Part shown: piece by piece, positions 7,961-16,427 of the stretch
Layout: each line of letters opens with the position of its first letter
Numbering within the stretch: the first letter of the stretch is position 1
DNA from: Burkholderiales bacterium
GTDB taxonomy: Bacteria; Pseudomonadota; Gammaproteobacteria; Burkholderiales; Casimicrobiaceae
Assembly: GCA_015075645.1 (NCBI GenBank)
Contig: JABTUF010000004.1
Location: 1 to 64,000 of the forward strand
Direction of reading: 5' to 3'
Length of the DNA stretch: 64,000 nucleotides
Notes under the pieces: model-generated
What the model was told of the DNA's origin: nothing
The model's database searches: none
What the model saw: the letters and a program-made list of their open reading frames with translations, nothing else
Position numbers and translations under genes: made by a program

Positions 7961-8794
7961 ATGCCCGCCGTCCCGCTGCTGCCGACGCTCTTCCTCTCGC
8001 ACGGCTCGCCGATGCGCGCGGTGGAGCCCGGCGACGCGGGCGCGGCGTGGCGGGCGATCGCGCAGGCGTTGCCGCGGCCGCGCGCGGTCCTGATGGTGTC
8101 GGCGCACTGGGAAACCGACATGCCGATGGTCACGGCGAACGCGAAGCCGCAGACCATCCACGATTTCGGCGGGTTTCCCGATGCGCTCTACCGGCTGCGC
8201 TATCCGGCGCCCGGCGCACCGCAACTCGCGGCTCGCGTCGTCGAACTGCTGAAGGGCACGGGCATCACCGCGGGGCAGGACGGCTGTCGCGGCCTCGACC
8301 ACGGGGCATGGGTGCCGATGATGCACATGTATCCGCATCACGACGTCCCCGTCGCGCAACTCGCGGTGCAGCCGGGGCGCGACACCTCGCACCACCTCGC
8401 GCTCGGCCGCGCGCTCACGCCGCTCGCGCATGATGGCGTGCTCGTCGTGGGCTCGGGCCACGTCACCCACAACCTGCGCGACTGGATCGGACATCGTGGC
8501 GCGAATGAACCGCTGCCGTACGCGGCGTCGTTCGCGTCCTGGCTCCATGACACGCTCGCGAAGCACGACGACGACGCGCTCCTCGCCTATCGGGAGCGCG
8601 CTCCCGGCGGCGCGCGCGCCCACCCGTCCGAGGAGCATTTCCTGCCGATCTTCGTCGCCTGGGGCGCGGCAGGACGCGACGCCCTGGCGGAACGCGTCTA
8701 CGAAGGCTTCGACGGACCCGCGCTCTCGATGGACGCCTACGCGTTCGGTGCGCGCGACGCGGTGCGTGTCGCGCCGGTTTCCGCGGCGATGTGA
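7961..8794 (+). CDS. 4,5-DOPA extradiol dioxygenase family protein (YgiD type)
   Basis: This 277-residue member of the LigB-like extradiol dioxygenase family is of the YgiD/DODA subgroup. Metal-binding His motifs are visible in FLSHGSP, SAHWET and GSGHVTHNL, with the late SEEHFLPIFVAWGA block. The enzyme would cleave a catechol ring using a non-heme metal. It starts 43 bp after the GST gene and is likely co-transcribed. The physiological substrate is unknown. Confidence 0.9.
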   Translation: MPAVPLLPTLFLSHGSPMRAVEPGDAGAAWRAIAQALPRPRAVLMVSAHWETDMPMVTANAKPQTIHDFGGFPDALYRLRYPAPGAPQLAARVVELLKGTGITAGQDGCRGLDHGAWVPMMHMYPHHDVPVAQLAVQPGRDTSHHLALGRALTPLAHDGVLVVGSGHVTHNLRDWIGHRGANEPLPYAASFASWLHDTLAKHDDDALLAYRERAPGGARAHPSEEHFLPIFVAWGAAGRDALAERVYEGFDGPALSMDAYAFGARDAVRVAPVSAAM

Positions 8795-8914
8795 TTCGCT
8801 TGCGACCGGCGACGGCGCAGCGCCGGCGTCGGCGGCGACCGGCGGACGCCGATCGACGCCGCGGTACACTCGCCGTTTGTCCCTTCCGGGGCGCCGACCG
8901 CGCCCGTGACCGCC

Positions 8915-9331
8915 ATGGCCAGCCCGAACGATCGCACCGACGACATCCAGATGGACGCATCCTCGCTCGCGCGCGAGGAGATCTACACCGACCGCCGCTT
9001 CGGCACGATCCGCGTGCTCGTGCCGGTCGACGCGAGCGGCAAGGACGATCCGTCGCGCCCGAAGATCTACACCGGCGAGGCGCAGATCATGACGCAGGTC
9101 GGCGCGCTGCCGATCAGCTTCGAGATCGAGGCGGCCTCGCTCGCCGACGCGGTGAAGGGCTACGGCGCCGCTGCCAAGGCCGCGCTGGACCGCACGATGA
9201 AGGAACTCGCCGACATCCGCCGCCAGCAGCAGACCGGTCTCGTGATTCCGCAGGCGGGCGCCGGACTGGGCGGCATGGGTGGGTTGACCGGCGGAGGGTT
9301 GCCGGGCGGCGGCAAGATCCAGTTACCCTGA
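8915..9331 (+). CDS. Conserved hypothetical cytoplasmic protein
   Basis: The 138-residue product has no signal peptide or membrane segment. The N-terminal part (LAREEIYTDRRFGTIRVLVP) looks like a small beta domain. A helix rich in Ala and Lys follows, then a Gly-rich C-terminus with GLGGMGGLTGGGLPGGG. I do not recognise a function. An in-frame GTG nine bases upstream (8906) is an alternative start. It stands alone between the DODA gene and a convergent hydrolase. Confidence 0.65.
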   Translation: MASPNDRTDDIQMDASSLAREEIYTDRRFGTIRVLVPVDASGKDDPSRPKIYTGEAQIMTQVGALPISFEIEAASLADAVKGYGAAAKAALDRTMKELADIRRQQQTGLVIPQAGAGLGGMGGLTGGGLPGGGKIQLP

Positions 9332-9394
9332 GCAGCGCGCGCCGCGCGTCAGCGGGCGCCCGCGCCGACGCGCGCGTGGCGCCGCGAGCGGCGA

Positions 9395-10384
9395 TCACGG
9401 CAGCGCGGCTTCCGCGCCGGAAATGACGGCAGCGGACGTCGACGTGACCGGCTTCGGCATCGTCGCCGCGCTCCTCGCCGGACCGCGCTTCACCGATGGC
9501 GCAGCGATGCTCGCCGCCGCGCGGGCGGGCACGCCGAAGAGTTCGGCGATCGCCTGGCGGTACTCGGCCGAACCGACCCACGACGTGTTGTAGTGGCCTC
9601 CGCCCTCGACGAGCACGAGGCGCTTGGGATCGCTCGCCGCCGCGAAGAGCGCCTCCGAGAAGCGATGCGGCACCATGAGGTCGCCGGTCCCGTGCACGAT
9701 CAGCACCGGCGCGGGCACCTTGCCGATCTTCGCGACCGTGTCGAATTTCTGCGTGATCAGCCAGTCGATCGGCAGCCACGACGGCGCGAGCGCGTTCGCC
9801 ATCGCCGGAAGCGACGTGAAGCCGCCCTCGATGACGAGCCCGCCCAGCCCATCGCGCGCCGCCTCGCCGATCGCGAGTTGCGTCGCGACCGCGGTGCCGA
9901 GCGAGTGCCCGTACACGAACCGTTTGGCGGGGTCGCGCTCGCGCGCGACGATCCAGCGCCACGCGACCGCCGCGTCCTCGTAGACGCTCTCCTCGGACGG
10001 CAACTCGCCGTCGCTCTTGCCGAATCCGCGGTAGTCGATGGCGAGCACCGAGAATCCGAAGCTGCGGAGATTCTCGATGCGGCGCAGGTGCGCTGTGAGG
10101 TTCCAGCGCACCCCGTGCAGGTAGAGGAGCGTCGGCGCGGCCGGGTTGTCGTTCGGCCAGTACCAGGTGAACAGGCGCTCCGCACCCGGCGCATCGGACA
10201 CCGGCAGGTAGAACTCGCGGACGTCCTGCGGCAGGCCCTGGAACCAGCCCGAGGTCTCGCGCACCGGGCGGAACGTGAGCTCACGCTCCTTGCTCGCGAG
10301 CGCCGCGCAACCGGCCCCGAAGAGCACGACGAGGGCGAGCGTCGAGAGCGCGGTTCGGCGGCCGGGTCGGAAGCGGGAGGGCAT
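9395..10384 (-). CDS. Alpha/beta hydrolase, exported or lipoprotein-like
   Basis: This 329-residue protein starts MPSRFRPGRRTALSTLALVV with a hydrophobic export segment ending in a possible lipobox (FGAGC). It has the alpha/beta hydrolase triad: nucleophile in YGHSLGTAVA, acid in VHGTGDLMVPH, and His in EGGGHYNTS. The fold resembles BEM46-like serine hydrolases. An upstream in-frame ATG at 10474 is less likely because it precedes the signal sequence. It would act on esters or peptides outside the cytoplasm; substrate unknown. Confidence 0.85.
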   Translation of the reverse strand: MPSRFRPGRRTALSTLALVVLFGAGCAALASKERELTFRPVRETSGWFQGLPQDVREFYLPVSDAPGAERLFTWYWPNDNPAAPTLLYLHGVRWNLTAHLRRIENLRSFGFSVLAIDYRGFGKSDGELPSEESVYEDAAVAWRWIVARERDPAKRFVYGHSLGTAVATQLAIGEAARDGLGGLVIEGGFTSLPAMANALAPSWLPIDWLITQKFDTVAKIGKVPAPVLIVHGTGDLMVPHRFSEALFAAASDPKRLVLVEGGGHYNTSWVGSAEYRQAIAELFGVPARAAASIAAPSVKRGPARSAATMPKPVTSTSAAVISGAEAALP

Positions 10385-10497
10385 GGCCGGGTTGAGAGCG
10401 CCCGCAGCGGCACGAAGTTCCCCGGGCGCGGGTAGGATAGCGCGGCCGTCCGCCATCTCCGCCCGCCGTCGCATCGGCCGGCCGACGAACCGATACC

Positions 10498-11784
10498 GTG
10501 ACCAACACCTCGATCCTGCTCGCCTCGGGCATGCTGCTCGCCGCCTACCTGCTCGACACGCTCGGGCGGCGCTTCCGCCTCCCCTCGGTCGTGCTGCTGA
10601 TCCTGACCGGGCTCGCGATGCGCCAGGTGCTCCATCACGCGGGCATGGAGCTCGACCACATGGACGAGATCGTGCCGATCCTCGGCACGATCGGACTGAT
10701 CCTGATCGTGCTCGAGGGCGCGCTCGACCTCGAGGTGACCGCGGACCGCAAGCGCGTCATCGGGCTCGCCGCGCTCTCGTCGTTCCTGGGCATCGTCGTG
10801 TGCGCCGGCGCGTTCACGCTGCTCTTCGCGCAGGTGCTCGGCCTTTCGTATCCGGTGGCCCTGACCGCCGCCGTCCCGTTCGCCGTGATTTCCTCCGCCG
10901 TCGCGATTCCGAGCGCGGCGGGACTCGCCGCGGCGCCGCGCGAGTTCGTGATCTACGAGAGTTCGTTCTCGGACATCCTCGGCGTGCTGGTGTTCTATGC
11001 GGCGGTGACCTCGCGCGGCAGCCTGTCGACGTTCGCGGTCGACCTCTTCGGCGGTGGAGCGTTGTCGATCGCCGTCGCGCTCGTCGCGTCGGTCGCGCTC
11101 TACGTGCTCATCAACAAGGCCGAGGGCCACGTCCGCTTCCTGCCGCTCCTCGCCGGACTCGTCTGCCTCTACGCGATCGGCAAGGAGCTGCACCTCTCCC
11201 CGCTCATCTTCGTGCTGGTGGCGGGGCTCGTCATCGGCAATCCGCACCTGCTCGACGTCGTGCCGCGTCTGAAGCGCGTGCACAGTCCCGACTACGACGA
11301 GACGGTGCGCGAGTTCAAGGGACTCGTCGCCGAACTCACGTTCGCGGCCAAGGCGTTCTTCTTCCTGCTGCTGGGCTACTGGACCGACGTCGAGCACCTG
11401 CTGCGCAATCCGCTCGCGTGGGCGATCGCCGCCGCGGTGGTCGGATTCGTGTTCGTCTCGCGCCGCGGCCTGTTGCGGCTGCTCCGCATCGGCGACGCGG
11501 CCCCGCTCACGTGGATCGCGCCGCGCGGGCTCATCACCGTGCTCCTGTTCCTCGCCGCGAACGAGGGCGGCGCGCTCGCCGCGTTCCCGATCGGCGTGCT
11601 GATGCTGACGGTGCTCGCCACGAGTTCGCTCGTCGCGCTCGCGCACCAGGACCGCGACGGGCGCAAGAACGCGCTCGCGAGCGCGGTCGATCGGCGCCAT
11701 GCGGGCGTTCCGGCGCCGCGCTCATCGCCCGCGACCGACCTTCCGGCGCCCGACGTTGCGCCGGACGCGGGACCTCGGGTCTGA
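10498..11784 (+). CDS. Cation:proton antiporter (CPA family)
   Basis: The 428-residue membrane protein has about 12 hydrophobic segments. It starts with a GTG and MTNTSILLASGMLLAAYLLD. The motif IYESSFSDILGVLVFY carries the conserved Asp expected in the ion-binding helix, and IAPRGLITVLLFL is a typical late segment. It would exchange Na+ or K+ for H+ across the inner membrane. The soluble tail (about residue 385 on) is charged and Pro-rich. It is divergent from the hydrolase. Confidence 0.88.
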   Translation: MTNTSILLASGMLLAAYLLDTLGRRFRLPSVVLLILTGLAMRQVLHHAGMELDHMDEIVPILGTIGLILIVLEGALDLEVTADRKRVIGLAALSSFLGIVVCAGAFTLLFAQVLGLSYPVALTAAVPFAVISSAVAIPSAAGLAAAPREFVIYESSFSDILGVLVFYAAVTSRGSLSTFAVDLFGGGALSIAVALVASVALYVLINKAEGHVRFLPLLAGLVCLYAIGKELHLSPLIFVLVAGLVIGNPHLLDVVPRLKRVHSPDYDETVREFKGLVAELTFAAKAFFFLLLGYWTDVEHLLRNPLAWAIAAAVVGFVFVSRRGLLRLLRIGDAAPLTWIAPRGLITVLLFLAANEGGALAAFPIGVLMLTVLATSSLVALAHQDRDGRKNALASAVDRRHAGVPAPRSSPATDLPAPDVAPDAGPRV

Positions 11785-12053
11785 CGCACGGACTCTCCCT
11801 CGGGGCGTACTCGCGCACCTGTAGGCACCGTCCGACAGGACGACGCGGGGATGTCCTGCCGCCAGCGGTGGCGGCGACGGCTACGCTGACCGAGGTGCGG
11901 CGAAGGGCGCCTCGGCCGAACGGTCGAAGGCGCTCACGCCCGCGGCGACGCAGGATCGAGGCATCGTCCGCGGCTCCGGACGAGGGTGCGGCTCCTCCCC
12001 TGACGTACCACCGTCCGGAGTCCCGCGGGCGTCCCGACCAGGAGATCCCCGCC

Positions 12054-12251
12054 ATGCCGCACGCGCTCGACCCCAGGACGATCACCAGCCCGCGCCAGTA
12101 CCTGTCCGCGCTCGAGGAACTCGACGCCCTGATGCTCTGCGACCCGGACACGCCGTCCGGCCGGCGCTTCGACGAACTCGTCGCGCTGATCGACGCCTAC
12201 GAACTCGCGCATCCGTCGCCGCCCGATCCGGCCGGAGCAGGCACGCGCTGA
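12054..12251 (+). CDS. HigA-like N-terminal fragment without HTH
   Basis: This 65-residue protein (LDPRTITSPRQYLSALEELD, then LMLCDPDTPSGRRFDELVAL and IDAYELAHP) matches the N-terminal segment seen in HigA-type antitoxins, but the helix-turn-helix that should follow is absent. A strong Shine-Dalgarno (AGGAG) precedes the ATG by about eight bases. No HigB toxin gene is adjacent. It is either a truncated relic or a stand-alone domain. The 269-bp gap upstream holds no gene I can support. Confidence 0.6.
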   Translation: MPHALDPRTITSPRQYLSALEELDALMLCDPDTPSGRRFDELVALIDAYELAHPSPPDPAGAGTR

Positions 12252-12425
12252 CCGGGGCCTCGCCCGCTGGAGACTCGGCGCGGCGCCACGCTTTGTGGAA
12301 GATCCGGACCGGCCGTCGGACGCGCCGGCGCCGATCCTCGGCGTGGCGCGCGACGCGTTCCAGACCCGGCCAAGCCGCGGCGCGTGATCGCGGGTCCAAT
12401 CGACGCCGGGATACGGTAGAGTAAT

Positions 12426-12446
12426 GAATCCTTGTTTCAAGGATTC
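12426..12446. promoter_or_regulatory. Operator palindrome upstream of AbrB/PIN operon
   Basis: A perfect inverted repeat with 9-bp arms, GAATCCTTG and CAAGGATTC, separated by TTT, ends four bases before the AbrB-like ATG. AbrB-type antitoxins autorepress by binding such palindromes over their own promoter. The local DNA is AT-rich relative to its surroundings. Confidence 0.75.
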
Positions 12447-12449
12447 GCG

Positions 12450-12788
12450 ATGCTCGCCAAGCTGACGTCGAAAAACCAGCTGACGCTGCCCAAGTCGGCG
12501 GTGCAGGCGGTCGGCGCCTCCGGGTACTTCGATGTCGAGGTGCGCGCCGGCCAGATCGTGCTGACCCCGGTGCGCATCCAGCGCGGCGACGCGGTGCGGG
12601 CCAAGCTGGCGGCGCTGGGTCTCGAGGATGCCGACGTCGTGGACGCAGTGCAATGGGCGCGCAGGACTCGATCGGCGACGGCGGCGAAGTCGTCACCCAG
12701 GGCGGCGGAGCCGGACGTCGCCTGCGCGACCGGCGGGCCGCGCGCGGCGAAGCCGGCGCCGCGCAAGAAGCCGGCGCGCCGCGCGTGA
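12450..12788 (+). CDS. AbrB/MazE-type antitoxin
   Basis: The 112-residue protein starts MLAKLTSKNQLTLPKSAVQA, the swapped-hairpin AbrB DNA-binding domain, followed by YFDVEVRAGQIVLTPVR. The C-terminal half is a basic Ala/Lys/Arg/Pro tail (KPAPRKKPARRA) likely to wrap the toxin or DNA. The ATG at 12450 fits the AbrB start better than one six codons upstream, which overlaps the operator. Its stop overlaps the toxin GTG, so the two are translationally coupled. Confidence 0.87.
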   Translation: MLAKLTSKNQLTLPKSAVQAVGASGYFDVEVRAGQIVLTPVRIQRGDAVRAKLAALGLEDADVVDAVQWARRTRSATAAKSSPRAAEPDVACATGGPRAAKPAPRKKPARRA

Positions 12789-13237
12789 CCGGGAAGTCGC
12801 CGCCGCGCGTCGTGCTGGACACCAACGTCGTGCTGTCGGCGCTGTTGTTCGGCGGCGGCCCGGCAGCGCGCGTGCGCGCGGGCTGGCAATCCGGGCGTTT
12901 CGCACCGCTGGCCAGTACGGCCACGGCGCAGGAATTGGTTCGGGTGCTCGGCTACCCGAAGTTCCGACTGTCGGCCGAGGAACGGGAGGAGTTGCTCGCC
13001 GACTTCATGCCTTGGGTCGAGGTCGTGCAGATTCCGGACTCGCCACCCGCCGCGCCTGCCTGCCGCGATCCGTTCGACCTGCCGTTCCTGCATCTGGCCC
13101 TTGCGGGCCGCGCGCGGGCCATCGTGACCGGCGACCGCGATCTGCTGGTGCTGGCGCGGACACGAGGACTGTGCCCGGTGCTCGGCGTCGATGCCTTCTG
13201 CCGGAAGTTCTTGCGCGCCGACCGGGCGCAGCGATGA
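12785..13237 (+). CDS. PIN domain toxin
   Basis: This 150-residue PIN nuclease starts with a GTG overlapping the antitoxin stop. Acidic metal-binding residues appear in VVLDTNVVLSALLF, in the central ATAQELVRVL segment (Glu), and in RAIVTGDRDLLVLARTRG (Asp-x-Asp). This is the COG1569-like subgroup of toxins that cleave RNA. Paired with an AbrB-like antitoxin and an operator palindrome, it forms a complete type II toxin-antitoxin operon. Confidence 0.9.
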   Translation: MTGKSPPRVVLDTNVVLSALLFGGGPAARVRAGWQSGRFAPLASTATAQELVRVLGYPKFRLSAEEREELLADFMPWVEVVQIPDSPPAAPACRDPFDLPFLHLALAGRARAIVTGDRDLLVLARTRGLCPVLGVDAFCRKFLRADRAQR

Positions 13238-13383
13238 ACACCTCCGCCCTCGTCCAGACCCCCTGGATCCCCTGCGACGCCAACCGCGGCGACGACATGA
13301 GCCACGACGACAGCGAAGAGCAGTTCACCTGCCTGCGGTTCCTCGAGTTGCCCGACGAGTCCAGCCGGACACTCCTGCGCTGA
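13234..13383 (+). CDS. Small ORF overlapping the PIN toxin stop (doubtful)
   Basis: A 49-codon frame begins with an ATG that overlaps the toxin stop (ATGA). The product is Asp/Glu/Thr-rich with no recognisable domain and no hydrophobic segment. Coupled placement is the only argument for translation. It is equally likely to be chance. Confidence 0.25.
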   Translation: MNTSALVQTPWIPCDANRGDDMSHDDSEEQFTCLRFLELPDESSRTLLR

Positions 13384-13440
13384 TCTTCGGCAAGGCACAA
13401 GACAGGTTCCAGAACCTCGGACTCGGTGCGGCGGAATCGG

Positions 13441-13538
13441 TCCTCTGTCCTCTGTCCTCTGTCCTCTGTCCTCTGTCCTCTGTCCTCTGTCCTCTGTCCT
13501 CTGTCCTCTGTCCTCTGTCCTCTGTCCTCTGTCCTCTG
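13441..13538. repeat. Heptamer tandem repeat, 14 copies of TCCTCTG
   Basis: Fourteen perfect consecutive copies of the 7-bp unit TCCTCTG fill this stretch. The sequence is strand-asymmetric, pyrimidine-rich on the + strand and purine-rich on the - strand. It lies between the end of the TA operon and the stop of the Gfo/Idh/MocA gene. Copy number would be expected to vary by slippage. Confidence 0.95.
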
Positions 13539-13550
13539 ATCCCCGCCCCT

Positions 13551-14543
13551 TCATTCGCCCACCCGCATCGCCCGCCGCTCCCGGGCTGAACGGTAGCCGG
13601 CGTCGATCACCGCGAGCGCGCGCGCCATCTCGTCGAGCCCGGCGCGCGGCGCGCGGTGGCACCGCAGGTCGTCGGCGAAGCGCCGCACGTAGTCGGCGTA
13701 GTACGCGTCGGTGTCGAACGAAACCGGCAGGCGCGCCACGCTGCCCGCGGCGCCGCGCACGACGAGTCCCGCATCGTCGGTCTCGACCCGCGTGCGCCGC
13801 CCGCCCATCGTCAGCCGAAACTCGCGCCACGGCGCGGCGTCGGGGAATCGGTAGCCGACGACGACGTTCGACTGCGCGCCGTTGCCGTGCAGGAGGGTCA
13901 GCACCGCGAGGTCCTCGACCGCGCACCGGTGGCCCGCTGAACTCAGCGATGCGCACACCTCGACCACACCGCTGCCGGTGAGCTCGATCGCCAGGTCGAC
14001 GAAATGCACGGCGAGGTTGATCGCCGCGCCGCCGCCGCTCGCCTCCGGGTCGAGCATCCACGCGTTGCCCGAGCGAACGTAGCGATCGGGCGGACCCGCG
14101 ATGAACCGCACGGCGAATTCGAGCGGCGGATCGTCGCGCGCGATCGACAGCAGGCGCATCCCGAGGTCGGCGTGACGCTGCACCAGCGGCACGGCCACCG
14201 GCACGCCGGCCGCGCGTGCCTCGGCGGAAAGCGAGGCGACCTCGTCCGCGGTGCAGGCGCACGGCTTCTCGAGCGACATCGGCACGCCGCGCGCGAGCAC
14301 CGCTCGGGCGAGCACGGGCATGTCGCGATGCGGGCCCGACACGAACGCGCAATCGAGTCCGCCGGCGTCGAGCAGCGCGTCGGGATTCGCGAACACAGGA
14401 GCATCGTGCGCGGCAGCGAGCCGGCGCGCGCGCTCCGGATCGGGATCCCAGACCCCCGCGACCGCGATGCCCGCGGACGCGAAGCCCTCGAGCATCAGCG
14501 GCACGTGCCAGTGGGCGGCGCCCAGGAGCGCCGCCCGGATCAT
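13551..14543 (-). CDS. Gfo/Idh/MocA family oxidoreductase
   Basis: This 330-residue NAD(P)-dependent oxidoreductase starts MIRAALLGAAHWHVPLMLEG with a Rossmann fold. The family catalytic block is seen as MSLEKPCACTADEV (Glu-Lys-Pro), and a C-terminal alpha/beta domain follows. Its ATG overlaps the stop of the ABC ATPase gene (ATGA), so it is the last gene of the IclR-ABC operon. The substrate is probably a sugar-like or hydroxylated compound linked to the transporter, which is inference. Confidence 0.88.
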   Translation of the reverse strand: MIRAALLGAAHWHVPLMLEGFASAGIAVAGVWDPDPERARRLAAAHDAPVFANPDALLDAGGLDCAFVSGPHRDMPVLARAVLARGVPMSLEKPCACTADEVASLSAEARAAGVPVAVPLVQRHADLGMRLLSIARDDPPLEFAVRFIAGPPDRYVRSGNAWMLDPEASGGGAAINLAVHFVDLAIELTGSGVVEVCASLSSAGHRCAVEDLAVLTLLHGNGAQSNVVVGYRFPDAAPWREFRLTMGGRRTRVETDDAGLVVRGAAGSVARLPVSFDTDAYYADYVRRFADDLRCHRAPRAGLDEMARALAVIDAGYRSARERRAMRVGE

Positions 14544-15400
14544 GCGCCCGCCCGAAGGCTCTGCGAGAACGCGCCGCGCGTGCCGTGCAGCACGCCGCGA
14601 TCGAGGAAGATGCCGGTGATGAGGTCGCTCACCTCGGCGAAGCCCGGCGCGCGCCGGCCCTCGAGGCCGCGCGGGCGCGGCTGGTCGATGCCGATGATCC
14701 GCTCGATGCGGCCCGGGCGCGGCGACATCACCACCACGCGGTCGGCGAGGAGCACCGCCTCGTCGATCGAGTGCGTGATGAACATCACGGTCTTGCGGCT
14801 CGACAGCCACAGTTCCTCGAGGTCGATGCGCATCTGCTCGCGCGTGAGCGCGTCGAGCGCGCCGAACGGCTCGTCCATCAGCAGGATTCCCGGATCGTGC
14901 ACCAGCGCGCGCACGATCGCGGCGCGCTGCTTCATGCCGCCTGAGAGTTCGCGCGGAAAGGCATTCGCGAACTCGCCCAGCCCGACCGCGTCAAGCAGCG
15001 CGCGGGCGCGGGCCTCGTGGGCGGCAGGGTCGAGCCCGCGCAGTTCGAGCTGCAGCAGCACGTTGCCGAGCACGGTGCGCCAGTCGAGCAGCGTCGCCGC
15101 CTGGAACACGATGCCGAGGTCGGTGTGCGGCCCCTGCACCGGGACGCCGGAGATCGCGATGCGTCCGGTCGTCGCGGGAACGAGCCCCGCGACCAGCCGC
15201 ATCAGCGTGCTCTTGCCGCATCCCGAGGGACCGAGCACCGCGATGAACTCGCCTTCGCCGACCTCGAGGTCGACCCGGTCGAGCGCGCGCACCTCGGTGT
15301 TCCCGCGACGGAACACCTTGGAGACGCCCTCGGCCGAGATCGCCGCCGCGGCCCGGCGGGGCGGCGCGCCGGAGCGCGCCAGGGCCACGTCTTCGCTCAC
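14540..15400 (-). CDS. ABC transporter ATP-binding protein (SsuB/TauB type)
   Basis: The 286-residue ATPase has Walker A GPSGCGKSTLMRL, Q-loop VFQAATLLDW, signature LSGGMKQRAAIVRAL, Walker B ILLMDEPFGALD and H-loop FITHSIDEAV. It belongs to the nitrate/sulfonate/thiamine-precursor importer subfamily. GTG start at 15400 overlaps the solute-binding gene stop. It energises uptake by the adjacent permease and binding protein. Confidence 0.93.
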   Translation of the reverse strand: MSEDVALARSGAPPRRAAAAISAEGVSKVFRRGNTEVRALDRVDLEVGEGEFIAVLGPSGCGKSTLMRLVAGLVPATTGRIAISGVPVQGPHTDLGIVFQAATLLDWRTVLGNVLLQLELRGLDPAAHEARARALLDAVGLGEFANAFPRELSGGMKQRAAIVRALVHDPGILLMDEPFGALDALTREQMRIDLEELWLSSRKTVMFITHSIDEAVLLADRVVVMSPRPGRIERIIGIDQPRPRGLEGRRAPGFAEVSDLITGIFLDRGVLHGTRGAFSQSLRAGA

Positions 15401-16380
15401 TTGCCCGACGCGAAGCTGTAGTCGTAGTGGTCGGCGACCTTCGCTTCGGTCTTCAGGCCCTGATACCTGGTCAGGATCGCGAGCGTCTGGTCCCAGTACG
15501 ACGCGGGCGCCACGCCGAACGCCATCTGCGCACCGTCCGGCGGCGGGATCAGCTTGAAGCTCGCCTCCATCTGCGCGCGCAGCGCCGTCTCGTTGATGCC
15601 GGGCTTGGCCCTGGCCGCCGCCTTGATCGCGGCCTCCGGATCGGCCATCGCGGCCTTCCAGCTCCGCTCGGTCGCGCGCACGAAGCGGCGCACGAGATCG
15701 GGCTTCTCGGCGATCACCTTGTCGTTGGTGAAGACGCTGACGGTGAGCGTGTTGAACTTGTTGTCGGCGAACCGGATCACGTTGACCTTGCGGCCCTGGG
15801 TTTCGATCGTGACCGCCTGATCGTCGACGCCGCCCAGGAGGCACTCGGTCCTGCCCTGCAGCACCGCGACCGGCTTCGCGGCCGGGTCCATGAACACCAG
15901 CGTGATCTGCTTCTCGTCGAGACCGTTCGCGCCGACGAGCCCGGGCCACATCTGGTGCAGCGCGTCGCCCGCCGTGACCGCGACCTTCTTGCCGTACAGG
16001 TCCTTGAGGCTCTTGACGTTCGCATCGGCGGCGCAGGTCACCGAGAGGTTCGAGGTGCGGAACAGCGACATGATCACCTTCACCGGCGCGCCCTTCGCGC
16101 GTCCGGCGATCACCGCGCCGGTGTCGGCGAGGCCGAAGGTGTCCTCGCCGTTCGCGACGAGTTGCACCGCCGCGCCGGAGCCGCGGCCCTCGTTGATCGT
16201 GAGGTCGATGCCCTCGTCGCGGTAGTAGCCGCGTTCGAGTCCGAGGTAGTAGGCCGGATGCTGGCCGATCAGCACCCAGTTGAGTCTCAGGCTCGCCTTG
16301 TCGAGCGCGAGCGCGGGGCTCGCCACGAGTCCGAAGAGACCTGCGAGCAGCAGGCGGCGGATGGGGGTCGTCACGGTCAT
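15397..16380 (-). CDS. NMT1/THI5-like ABC transporter substrate-binding protein
   Basis: The 327-residue precursor has a signal peptide (RRLLLAGLFGLVASPALAL) and mature start DKASLRLNW. It continues with GQHPAYYLGLERGYYRDEGI, the hallmark of NMT1/SsuA/TauA-type periplasmic binding proteins. A perfect AGGAGG precedes the ATG at 16380. Likely ligands for this class are sulfonates, pyrimidine precursors, aromatic acids or nitriles; the sequence does not say which. It sits between permease and ATPase genes. Confidence 0.9.
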   Translation of the reverse strand: MTVTTPIRRLLLAGLFGLVASPALALDKASLRLNWVLIGQHPAYYLGLERGYYRDEGIDLTINEGRGSGAAVQLVANGEDTFGLADTGAVIAGRAKGAPVKVIMSLFRTSNLSVTCAADANVKSLKDLYGKKVAVTAGDALHQMWPGLVGANGLDEKQITLVFMDPAAKPVAVLQGRTECLLGGVDDQAVTIETQGRKVNVIRFADNKFNTLTVSVFTNDKVIAEKPDLVRRFVRATERSWKAAMADPEAAIKAAARAKPGINETALRAQMEASFKLIPPPDGAQMAFGVAPASYWDQTLAILTRYQGLKTEAKVADHYDYSFASGK

Positions 16381-16427
16381 GTCCTCCTTGCGTGGTGTGC
16401 TCCGTCCTCGCGGACGGTCGTTCGGGT

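Noticed and set aside
13441-13538. Tandem repeat considered as a CRISPR array
   Set aside because: The repeats are 7 bp with no spacers and no cas genes are nearby.
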